NCBI GenBank assembly: GCA_002748015.1
Contig: PDRH01000048.1
Span: 1 to 5,195, forward strand
Source: Bacteroidota bacterium
Lineage (GTDB): Bacteria; Bacteroidota; Bacteroidia; Bacteroidales; CAJPTX01
Length of the DNA: 5,195 nt
Reading direction: 5' to 3'
The notes under the pieces were generated by a model that saw nothing but the letters and a program-made list of their open reading frames with translations, made no database searches and had not been told where the DNA came from. The position numbers were made by a program, and so were the translations under genes. Shown here piece after piece: positions 1 through 5,195 of the stretch; within the stretch, counting starts at the first letter, position 1, and every line of letters starts with the position of its first letter.

Positions 1-650
1 GTATTCATCTGCGCCACGGTGGCTATCTTGACCATATCGTAGGGCGGGGTCAGCAGGTCGAAATCCAGCGTGTACTGCATCGCCGTCTGGATGATTTCGG
101 TCAATGCCGCCTTGTCTAGCTGCTTCTGCCCGAAGGAGCTGCAGAGATAGCCCATCTGGCGCTTCCCCTCCACGAAGTAGTGGCGTTCGCGGTTGACGAA
201 GATGCGCCCCACCAGGTAGCCCAGGTCATCAGCCCGATTGAACTTGAAGGAATCCGCCAGGAAGTTATACATGTTTATAACCCCAACGTAGGAGTTCCGA
301 GGATCCTTCTCCACGTAGGCCAGCTTCCAGATGCTATGGTCCCTGTCGAACTCAAAGACGTTGGTATGCATGCTGAAAAGCAGGATGTCGGATGCCAGGC
401 GCGCCTCGGCCTCGAACTTCCCCCGGTCGCGGTACTCCAGGCGAATCCGCCGATCCATACCCTTAAGGAAGGGATTGAGGTCATTGACGGTCTCGTGGAG
501 GATCTCCTTGACCATGTTGAAGGCCTCGAAGGTATGGTCGTACACCTGCATCTTCATCTTGCCCTTCTCCTGCAGCGTGCGCACTATCTGCTGGTTCTTC
601 GCATCGAGGCTCTCTATCGAGAGGTTCTCATCCTTACGTTCTATATCCAT
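1..650 (-). CDS. Conserved Bacteroidota protein of unknown function (3' end outside window)
   Basis: The frame is open from ATG at 650 to the left edge, giving 216 complete codons, so the C-terminus is missing. I read MDIERKDENLSIESLDAKNQ at the start: a polar, charged N-terminal segment (about 1-60) likely to be helical, with no signal peptide or membrane segment, so a cytoplasmic location is inferred. The rest is a mixed alpha/beta-looking region with conserved-looking blocks: LEYRDRGKFE (71-80), DILLFSMHTNVFEFDRDHSIW (88-108), INMYNFLADSFKFNR (125-139), GYLVGRIFVNRERHYFVEGKRQMG (144-167) and YTLDFDLLTPPYD (193-205). From memory, very similar blocks occur in uncharacterised proteins across Bacteroides and flavobacteria; I know of no assigned function. 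It starts 35 bp after the proS stop on the same strand with no terminator between, so co-transcription is likely. The start is preceded by AGCTAAAACC, A-rich without a Shine-Dalgarno, normal for this phylum. The coding frame is certain; the function is unknown. Confidence 0.88.
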   Translation of the reverse strand, partial: MDIERKDENLSIESLDAKNQQIVRTLQEKGKMKMQVYDHTFEAFNMVKEILHETVNDLNPFLKGMDRRIRLEYRDRGKFEAEARLASDILLFSMHTNVFEFDRDHSIWKLAYVEKDPRNSYVGVINMYNFLADSFKFNRADDLGYLVGRIFVNRERHYFVEGKRQMGYLCSSFGQKQLDKAALTEIIQTAMQYTLDFDLLTPPYDMVKIATVAQMN

Positions 651-685
651 GGTTTTAGCTTGGATTGTTACCGGAATTTGCGGAA

Positions 686-2173
686 CTAGTACGAGCGGGC
701 GAATAGCACCCGTTGCTTCGAGGGCTTGCCTGTCTTGATGCACTTACCCTCCTCCTTGGAGTAGCCCATCTCGCCCTCCAGGGGTATGCAGCGTATGGTA
801 GCCTTGGTCTCCTCCTTGATGAGGGCCTCGGTCTCGGGCGTGCCATCCCAGTGGGCGCTCACGAAGCCCCCCTTGCCATCGAGAGCCTGCACGAAGTCCT
901 CCCAGCTGTCCACCGGGGTGATGTGCTCCTTCTGGAAGTCTAGGGCGCGCTGGTACATGTTCTCCTGTATGCTCTCCATGAGCCCCAGAACATGCTGCGC
1001 GAGGGCCTCACGCTGGATATTCTGCTTTTCGCCCGTATCGCGGCGCGCTATCTCCACCGTACCGTTCTGCAGGTCGCGCGGCCCCACGGAGATACGCACG
1101 GGGATACCGTGCAGCTCATGCTCGGCGAACTTGAAGCCCGGCTTGAGGTTATCCCTGTCGTCATAGCGCACCACGAGCCCCTGAGCCTGCAGCTCCTCCA
1201 TCATCCCATGCGCCGCCTTGCCGACCATCTCCCGCTCCTCAGGCTTACGGTATATGGGCACGATGACGGCATGCACGGGCGCAAGCTTCGGCGGGATAAT
1301 CAGGCCATTATCGTCAGAGTGGGCCATGATGAGCGCCCCCATCAATCGGGTCGACACCCCCCAGGACGTAGCCCATACGTACTCCTGCTTACCCTCGCTG
1401 TCAAGGTACTGCACGTCGAAGGCCCGGGCGAAATTCTGACCCAGGAAGTGGGACGTACCAGCCTGCAGAGCCTTACCGTCCTGCATGAGCGCCTCTATGC
1501 AGTAGGTATCCAGCGCACCGGCAAAACGCTCCGATTCGCTCTTCATGCCCACCACCACCGGTAGGGCCATCCACTCGCGGGCGAATTTGGCGTACACCTG
1601 CACCATGCGCTCGGCCTCCTCCACGGCCTCCTCGCTGGTGGCATGCGCCGTGTGGCCCTCCTGCCACAGGAACTCCGCGGTACGCAGGAATAGGCGCGTA
1701 CGCATCTCCCAGCGCACGACATTGGCCCACTGGTTGATGAGAATGGGCAAATCGCGGTAGCTCTGCACCCAACCCTTATAGGTATTCCAGATGATGGTCT
1801 CGGACGTCGGCCGCACAATCAGCTCCTCCTCGAGCTTGGCCTCCGGGTCTACCACCACGCCATCGCCATCCGGGCTATTCTTCAGCCGGTAGTGGGTCAC
1901 CACGGCGCACTCCTTCGCGAAGCCCTCCACGTGGTCAGCCTCACGGCTAAGGTACGACTTAGGGATGAACAGGGGGAAGTAGGCGTTCTGATGCCCGGTG
2001 GCCTTGAACATACCATCGAGCGCAGCCTGCATCTTCTCCCAGACCGCATAGCCCCGCGGCTTGATCACCATGCAACCACGAACGGCCGAATGCTCGGCCA
2101 ACCCACCCTTACTCACCAGGTCGGTATACCACTGCGAATAATCCTCACCTCTCGGCGTAATCTCCTTTGCCAT
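686..2173 (-). CDS. proS: Prolyl-tRNA synthetase, archaeal/eukaryotic-like (ProS type 3)
   Basis: This cytoplasmic class II aminoacyl-tRNA synthetase joins proline to tRNA-Pro using ATP. The product is 495 residues. Visible landmarks are the motif 1 region (about 40-72, GYAVWEKMQAALDGMF), the RPTSE proline/ATP loop (121-125), motif 2 (151-177, NVVRWE then FLRTAEFLWQEGHTAH), LQAGTSHFLGQNFARAFD (236-253) and the motif 3 region (285-300, HSDDNGLIIPPKLAPV). The anticodon-binding domain (about 301-400) includes PGFKFAEHELHGIPVRISVG. The C-terminal domain ends in Tyr (VLFARSY). Motifs 2 and 3 follow closely, so the roughly 180-residue editing insertion of E. coli-type enzymes is absent; this and the terminal Tyr define the type-3 form. 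The C-terminal domain lacks most of the four Cys zinc ligands of archaeal relatives: D443, T448 and T481 stand at expected Cys positions and only C478 remains. ATG at 2173 (MAKEITPRGEDYSQWY) was chosen because it matches the family N-terminus; an in-frame extension to 2266 would cross the divergent control region. Confidence 0.97.
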   Translation of the reverse strand: MAKEITPRGEDYSQWYTDLVSKGGLAEHSAVRGCMVIKPRGYAVWEKMQAALDGMFKATGHQNAYFPLFIPKSYLSREADHVEGFAKECAVVTHYRLKNSPDGDGVVVDPEAKLEEELIVRPTSETIIWNTYKGWVQSYRDLPILINQWANVVRWEMRTRLFLRTAEFLWQEGHTAHATSEEAVEEAERMVQVYAKFAREWMALPVVVGMKSESERFAGALDTYCIEALMQDGKALQAGTSHFLGQNFARAFDVQYLDSEGKQEYVWATSWGVSTRLMGALIMAHSDDNGLIIPPKLAPVHAVIVPIYRKPEEREMVGKAAHGMMEELQAQGLVVRYDDRDNLKPGFKFAEHELHGIPVRISVGPRDLQNGTVEIARRDTGEKQNIQREALAQHVLGLMESIQENMYQRALDFQKEHITPVDSWEDFVQALDGKGGFVSAHWDGTPETEALIKEETKATIRCIPLEGEMGYSKEEGKCIKTGKPSKQRVLFARSY

Positions 2174-2195
2174 TAGTACATCTCTTAATTTTTGG

Positions 2196-2207
2196 CTACA
2201 TTTGTAG
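2196..2207. repeat. 12-bp palindrome overlapping the -33 box
   Basis: CTACA and TGTAG are perfect inverted arms around a central TT. The element covers the -33 TTTG of the rightward promoter and lies 22-33 bp upstream of the proS start codon. A two-base centre is too tight for a stable RNA hairpin, so if functional it would be a DNA operator able to affect both divergent genes. One short palindrome could occur by chance, and no regulator is encoded in the window. Confidence 0.3.
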
Positions 2208-2231
2208 TCTAGTTTCCTCGTGCTATATTTG
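2201..2231 (+). promoter_or_regulatory. Bacteroidota-type sigma-ABfr promoter for the lipoprotein gene
   Basis: TTTG at 2201-2204 and TATATTTG at 2224-2231 are separated by 19 bp. This matches fully the known Bacteroides consensus for the primary sigma factor (TTTG near -33 and TAnnTTTG near -7). Transcription should start a few bases after 2231, around 2235-2240, giving a 5' leader of about 45 nt before the ATG at 2284. No comparable promoter is visible before the outer-membrane protein gene at 3582, so this promoter probably drives both rightward genes. Confidence 0.75.
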
Positions 2232-2236
2232 CGCAA
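2229..2236. repeat. 8-bp palindrome at the -7 box / predicted transcription start
   Basis: TTGCGCAA is a perfect palindrome that begins inside the -7 element TATATTTG and extends into the expected initiation site. A protein bound here would block initiation of the lipoprotein transcript. Such a short palindrome is weak evidence on its own. Confidence 0.22.
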
Positions 2237-2283
2237 GGTAACCAATTTCATGCGAACCGAAACCATTAAACCATAGCCTAGAT

Positions 2284-3492
2284 ATGAAATACTCCCCCAT
2301 AGCCATAGGGCTAATCATCTTCGGGATGCTCATAAGCTCTTGTGCTACAAATAGATCCATCACGGCGACCAACTCCCCATACGCCGATATATACTACACA
2401 TCCAACCGCGCAAAACAGGACTCCGCCAGAGCCCACGAGGCACGTATCGCCCGCGAAAAGGCCAGGCACGAGGAGCAGCAAAGGCGCGAAAAAGAACGCC
2501 TCGAAGAGGAGAAAGCACGTAGCCAGCAAAAAAATACCCAGCAAAAGGACGAACTGCTCGAACCGAAGGACTTCGACTCCTACGCCGAGTACCGCGAGTA
2601 CATGGATACCCACGGAGGGGAACAAGCCGCAGCAAGCGAACACTCATCAGCAGAAACTCGTCCCTCAGGGCACGTGGAGCAAAGGCCAATCGACAGCTCC
2701 AACGGCAGCCTCCAGGGGGCCAGCAGCAGCAAGACGGTAGTCAACAACTACTACATCAACGAGCCACCCTACGCCCCCGGCTACGTACCGCCATCCTACT
2801 CCACCACCCGCCTACTCATGAGCCTCGAACCGGGCTTCTGCGTGCGCTGGGACATAGAGGAAGCCATCTACTACCGACCACGCCCACGATACTACTGGGG
2901 GCATGCCCCCCGCTGGGTCTACTACCCGCCGAGGCCACGGGTGTACTACCCTGTATACTACCCCGAGCCCTACGACCCCTGGTATGACCCCTACTACTAC
3001 GACGGCTACTACGAACCCTACCCCTACTACCACAGAGAACCCATCTACCACCCCGTATACCACCCTGTATACCGCAAGCCAACCTACCGTAGCCGGCAGC
3101 CACGCATGAACCATCGCACCACGCGCCGACCCAGCACCAGCAACGGGGGCCATGGTGGTGCAGTACGCCATACGCGGGGCGGAAGCACCACCCACCAGGG
3201 GGGCGCAGTACGGCAACGCCGCCCATCCACCCGCGGAGGCCACTCGTCCAGCGGTGACTACATCCCAGTAAGAGAACGGGGCGGTAGCACCACCCAGCCC
3301 AGCGAAACGGTTAGAACCCGGCGACCAACCCAGCGTAGTGGCAGCTCCTCGGGCGACTACATCCCAGTGAGACGACGGGGCGGAAGCTCAGGCAGAGTGC
3401 GTACCGGCCGGGGAGTACCCCAAGATACCATCGCCAACCCCGAGTACACGAGAAAAAGGCGGAGTAGCAGCGCCCCAGTAAGACGGCGCTAG
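2284..3492 (+). CDS. Tyr/Pro-rich, RGG-repeat lipoprotein of unknown function
   Basis: The 402-residue product starts with a type II signal peptide: charged MKYS, hydrophobic IAIGLIIFGML, then lipobox I17-S18-S19-C20, so it should be a lipid-anchored envelope protein. After C20 comes ATNRS, without the acidic run that exports lipoproteins to the surface in this phylum, so a periplasm-facing position is inferred. SPYADIYYTS (31-40) resembles a short Asp/Tyr motif seen after the signal peptide in other Bacteroidota lipoproteins (recollection only). Residues about 43-90 form a highly charged Ala/Arg/Glu/Lys/Gln segment, a likely long helix or coiled coil. After a Ser-rich linker, TVVNNYYINEPPY (151-163) leads to a segment with 24 Tyr and 17 Pro in residues 196-268. 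The tail (about 270-402) is Arg/Gly/Ser/Thr-rich with tandem repeats and four RGG motifs (298, 317, 332, 365). No enzyme motif is visible. ATG at 2284 is fixed by the signal peptide and by the promoter just upstream. It is probably co-transcribed with the outer-membrane protein gene downstream. Confidence 0.9.
   Translation: MKYSPIAIGLIIFGMLISSCATNRSITATNSPYADIYYTSNRAKQDSARAHEARIAREKARHEEQQRREKERLEEEKARSQQKNTQQKDELLEPKDFDSYAEYREYMDTHGGEQAAASEHSSAETRPSGHVEQRPIDSSNGSLQGASSSKTVVNNYYINEPPYAPGYVPPSYSTTRLLMSLEPGFCVRWDIEEAIYYRPRPRYYWGHAPRWVYYPPRPRVYYPVYYPEPYDPWYDPYYYDGYYEPYPYYHREPIYHPVYHPVYRKPTYRSRQPRMNHRTTRRPSTSNGGHGGAVRHTRGGSTTHQGGAVRQRRPSTRGGHSSSGDYIPVRERGGSTTQPSETVRTRRPTQRSGSSSGDYIPVRRRGGSSGRVRTGRGVPQDTIANPEYTRKRRSSSAPVRRR
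3046..3069 (+). repeat. Two 12-bp tandem copies encoding YHPV-YHPV
   Basis: TACCACCCCGTA is followed directly by TACCACCCTGTA, differing at one base and encoding YHPVYHPV (residues 255-262) in the Tyr/Pro-rich part of the lipoprotein. The near identity suggests recent duplication of a four-codon unit. Less exact Tyr-Tyr-Pro echoes lie just upstream (residues 213-230). Confidence 0.7.
3175..3405 (+). repeat. In-frame tandem repeat, about 33-34 codons, in the lipoprotein tail
   Basis: Unit A covers residues 298-331 (3175-3276) and unit B residues 332-364 (3277-3375). Both begin RGGSTT, pass through a VRxRRP core, and end SSSGDYIPVR. A partial third copy begins RGGSSGRVR at residue 365. An eroded earlier copy (RRPSTSNGGHGGAVR, 281-295) precedes unit A. 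At the DNA level the GDYIPVR stretches are almost identical (GACTACATCCCAGT in both), so the array probably arose by unit duplication. Confidence 0.8.
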
Positions 3493-3581
3493 CTACCCTG
3501 CGCAGGCAACCCGCTTATACAGCAACCCGCTGCATGCCTAATCCCACAGCTAAAATCAGCATGAACGCAAATAGCAACACT
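3493..3581 (+). other. Spacer between lipoprotein and outer-membrane protein genes, with palindrome and direct repeat
   Basis: This 89-bp spacer has no TAnnTTTG promoter and no hairpin followed by a T-run. It does contain a perfect 10-bp palindrome, CCTGCGCAGG (3497-3506), followed by two exact copies of GCAACCCGCT (3506-3515 and 3522-3531) spaced 16 bp apart. Weak pairing of AGGCA (3504-3508) with TGCCT (3535-3539) could enclose the direct repeats in RNA. The A-rich stretch just before 3582 (AAATAGCAACACT) fits a Bacteroidota translation start. The function of the repeats, if any, is unknown. Confidence 0.5.
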
Positions 3582-5105
3582 ATGAAAAGGATAATCGCAA
3601 TGGCCACCGTAGCCCTATGCCTAATGGGTACGCAGGCTACGCTCCATGCCCAGAGCTACGACGACCTAGTCTTCTACTCGCAGGGCCAGGCCTCCGGAAC
3701 AGCCCGCAACGTGGCCACCGGCGGCGCCCTCAACTCCATGGGGGGCGACCTCTCCACCATGGCCACCAACCCCGCAGGGCTAGGCGTAGTACGCAAGCAT
3801 ACCGCCTACATCTCCGGCGGGCTGGGGCTGTTCATCGGCAAAGAGGACTTCCGCGGGCTGACCACCACCGAAACCACCCCCCTCGGCTCATTCGACGGGG
3901 CCGGCACCTGCTTCCACTTCGGGGGCAGCGCCGAGCGAACCTCCGGCCTAGTGGGCTTCAACCTGGGCATCGCCTACAACAAGCTCGCCGACTATAGCTA
4001 CAACTATACGGCCGAAGGTACAACCGACGGCGCAACCTACCTCGATGCCCTCTCCCTAGAGGCCAAGGATACCTACTTCCCGGGGCGCATCAGCGAGGCC
4101 GCCGCCTTCGATGGCTACGACTGGTACCTCGCCCTCGCGCGCCTAACCTGCGTGGTCGAGCCCAAGCGAGCGGATGGGCACTACCTGGCCGACGAGGACG
4201 ACATCAACGCCTTCTCGCACTACGCCGGGCTCTGGCAACCGGGCGAACTCGTGGGCCAGCTCAACGAGATCAGCTCCAACGGCAGCTCCTCAGAGATAGA
4301 GCTGGCCATCGGCTTCAACATATCCAACCAGATATTCGCCGGCATCTCCCTGGGCGTACCGCTCATTAGCCACAAATGGACGCACACCTACACCGAGAGG
4401 GCCGCAGGAGAGCCCATAGACCTCGAGAGCTACGAGTTCGTGCAGGAGGCCAGCACCGAGGCCATCGGCATCAACCTCAAGCTCGGCATACTCGGACGAC
4501 CCATAGACGAGCTGCAGCTCGGCCTATCCCTTGAGACACCAAGCTTCATGCAGGCCACATCCAAGAGCGAGCTCTACGCCAAGTCCTACTTCCTCGAGGG
4601 TGAACCCTCCTTCTTCAGCAACCAGAGCCCCCAGAGCAAGTTCGAGTACTCCTTCGTATCGCCCCTCAAAATCGGCGCATCTGCTGCCTTCATCATCCCC
4701 GACGGCGGCTTCATCGGCCTCGACTACCGGCTGACGGCTACCCCCCTCGCGCAGTTCACCAGCGCACGCTTCACCCAGGACAACCGCGACATCAAGAAGG
4801 CCACACGCTACACCCACGCCCTCAACCTCGGCGGCGAGTACCTCATCGACATCTTCGCCATACGCCTCGGCCTGGGCTACCAGATGAACCCCTACAAAAA
4901 GGGCTACGACAGCCCCACAGGACAGAGCTACCACGCCGCCGCGGGCTTCGGCATCGCCTTCACCCACTTCTGGCTCGACATCGCCTACCGCCACCAGTTC
5001 AAGGAGGGCGACTCGCCCATCTACTCCTACGGCGACATCGCCGCCCAGTCCAAGCATAGGGGCCAGCAGGCACTCCTGATGGCTACTATCGGATTCAGCC
5101 TATAG
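3582..5105 (+). CDS. OmpP1/FadL/TodX-family outer-membrane beta-barrel protein
   Basis: The 507-residue product has a type I signal peptide, MKRIIAMATVALCLMGTQ then ATLHA, with likely cleavage after A23 to leave QSYDDLVFYSQG. The mature N-terminus carries the pattern typical of this family in Bacteroidota: SGTARNVATGGALNSMGGD (38-56) and the NPAGLGV signature (63-69). The remainder alternates short amphipathic beta-strand-like stretches (SGGLGLFIG, GLVGFNLGIAYN, LAIGFNISNQIFAGISLG, IGINLKLGIL, LQLGLSLETP, GGFIGLDYRL, AIRLGLGYQM, FWLDIAYRH) with polar loops, ending in a strand with aromatic residues (LLMATIGFSL), as expected of a barrel inserted by BAM. FadL homologues take up long-chain fatty acids or other hydrophobic compounds; many Bacteroidota members are annotated as hemin receptors without direct proof, so the substrate here is unknown. 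ATG at 3582 is preferred over upstream in-frame ATGs at 3534 and 3561 because it gives a clean signal peptide. Co-transcription with the lipoprotein gene is likely, as no separate promoter is visible. Confidence 0.9.
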   Translation: MKRIIAMATVALCLMGTQATLHAQSYDDLVFYSQGQASGTARNVATGGALNSMGGDLSTMATNPAGLGVVRKHTAYISGGLGLFIGKEDFRGLTTTETTPLGSFDGAGTCFHFGGSAERTSGLVGFNLGIAYNKLADYSYNYTAEGTTDGATYLDALSLEAKDTYFPGRISEAAAFDGYDWYLALARLTCVVEPKRADGHYLADEDDINAFSHYAGLWQPGELVGQLNEISSNGSSSEIELAIGFNISNQIFAGISLGVPLISHKWTHTYTERAAGEPIDLESYEFVQEASTEAIGINLKLGILGRPIDELQLGLSLETPSFMQATSKSELYAKSYFLEGEPSFFSNQSPQSKFEYSFVSPLKIGASAAFIIPDGGFIGLDYRLTATPLAQFTSARFTQDNRDIKKATRYTHALNLGGEYLIDIFAIRLGLGYQMNPYKKGYDSPTGQSYHAAAGFGIAFTHFWLDIAYRHQFKEGDSPIYSYGDIAAQSKHRGQQALLMATIGFSL

Positions 5106-5195
5106 GAAAGAATAATTCCACCGATGGTCAAATCGATAGGGAGAATCCGGGGAAAAATGCCTATCTTGTGCCAAGAAACCAGAGTAGGCACATTA
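5106..5195. other. Downstream spacer with weak inverted repeat, no supported gene
   Basis: After the outer-membrane protein stop the sequence is AT-richer than the gene. TGTGCC (5167-5172) and GGCACA (5187-5192) can form a 6-bp stem with a 14-nt loop, but only CATTA is visible after it and there is no clear T-run, so it is not a convincing terminator. An ATG at 5123 opens a frame to the window edge of only 24 codons, which is expected by chance. TATCTTGT (5162-5169) resembles a -7 box only loosely and lacks a -33 partner. Confidence 0.3.

Larger units (their letters stand above)
2174..2283. promoter_or_regulatory. Divergent intergenic control region between proS and the lipoprotein gene
   Basis: This 110-bp AT-richer spacer separates the divergent starts of proS (2173) and the lipoprotein gene (2284). 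It holds the rightward promoter at 2201-2231 and two short palindromes, CTACATTTGTAG (2196-2207) and TTGCGCAA (2229-2236). A small direct repeat of AAACCAT lies at 2260-2266 and 2268-2274 just before the lipoprotein start. No good leftward TAnnTTTG box is visible for proS; the best minus-strand candidates have at least two mismatches. The proS promoter may therefore be of a different class, or lie inside the lipoprotein gene. Neither start has a Shine-Dalgarno; proS is preceded by an A-rich run (AAAAATTAAGAG). Confidence 0.75.

Noticed and set aside
180..689. 169-codon plus-strand frame opposite the conserved unknown gene.
   Set aside because: The minus-strand frame has coherent conserved-looking blocks and sits in the proS transcription unit; the plus-strand frame overlaps it completely and has no promoter.
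992..1564. 190-codon plus-strand frame opposite proS.
   Set aside because: It lies wholly inside proS, whose identity is certain, and shows only shadow composition.
2174..2266. In-frame N-terminal extension of proS by 31 codons from ATG at 2266 (also ATG at 2251).
   Set aside because: The added residues are not part of the family, the extension would cover the divergent promoter, and MAKEITPRGEDYSQWY at 2173 is the usual N-terminus.
2812..3243. Long minus-strand open frames (143 and 136 codons) opposite the lipoprotein.
   Set aside because: They are complements of the biased Tyr/Pro/Arg codons (few stop complements) and give low-complexity Val/Gly/Arg-rich products with no start or promoter signals.
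3534..3581. Upstream in-frame starts for the outer-membrane protein at 3534 and 3561.
   Set aside because: They put a polar PNPTAKIS/NANSNT stretch before an otherwise clean signal peptide that begins at 3582.
4524..5057. 177-codon minus-strand open frame opposite the barrel gene.
   Set aside because: Its Val/Gly/Glu/Ala-rich product is the mirror of a C-ending codon bias in a well-supported gene.
5167..5192. Possible intrinsic terminator after the barrel gene.
   Set aside because: A 6-bp stem with a 14-nt loop and no visible T-run does not meet a reasonable standard; it is only noted in the spacer entry.
5123..5195. ATG opening a frame to the right edge (MVKSIGRIRGKMPILC...).
   Set aside because: Only 24 codons are visible, which is likely by chance, and no promoter or recognisable protein start supports it.

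Overview
The window looks like chromosomal DNA from a fairly GC-rich member of the Bacteroidota, probably the Bacteroidales. The evidence is a perfect Bacteroidota-type promoter (TTTG, 19 bp, TATATTTG), gene starts preceded by A-rich DNA instead of Shine-Dalgarno sequences, an archaeal/eukaryotic-type prolyl-tRNA synthetase, and an OmpP1/FadL-like outer-membrane protein with the NPAGLG signature typical of that phylum. A Porphyromonas- or Alistipes-like host would fit the composition, but the genus cannot be fixed from sequence reading alone.

The layout is two divergent gene pairs around a 110-bp control region (2174-2283). Leftward (minus strand) are proS (686-2173) and, 35 bp downstream, a conserved protein of unknown function that runs off the left edge (1-650). 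Rightward (plus strand) are a lipoprotein (2284-3492) with a charged helix, a very Tyr/Pro-rich middle and an Arg/Gly/Ser repeat tail, then after 89 bp a 507-residue outer-membrane beta-barrel protein (3582-5105). The last 90 bp hold no supportable gene.

Functionally, the left pair is housekeeping: proS charges tRNA-Pro, and its partner is an uncharacterised, probably cytoplasmic protein. The right pair is envelope-directed. Both products carry export signals (type II and type I), and only the lipoprotein has a visible promoter, so the two are probably one transcription unit. Whether they work together physically is inference.

No mobile element, CRISPR array, RNA gene or defence system is visible. 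The part least explained by known families is the lipoprotein: about one third tyrosine over residues 196-268, followed by four RGG motifs in a tandem-repeat tail.
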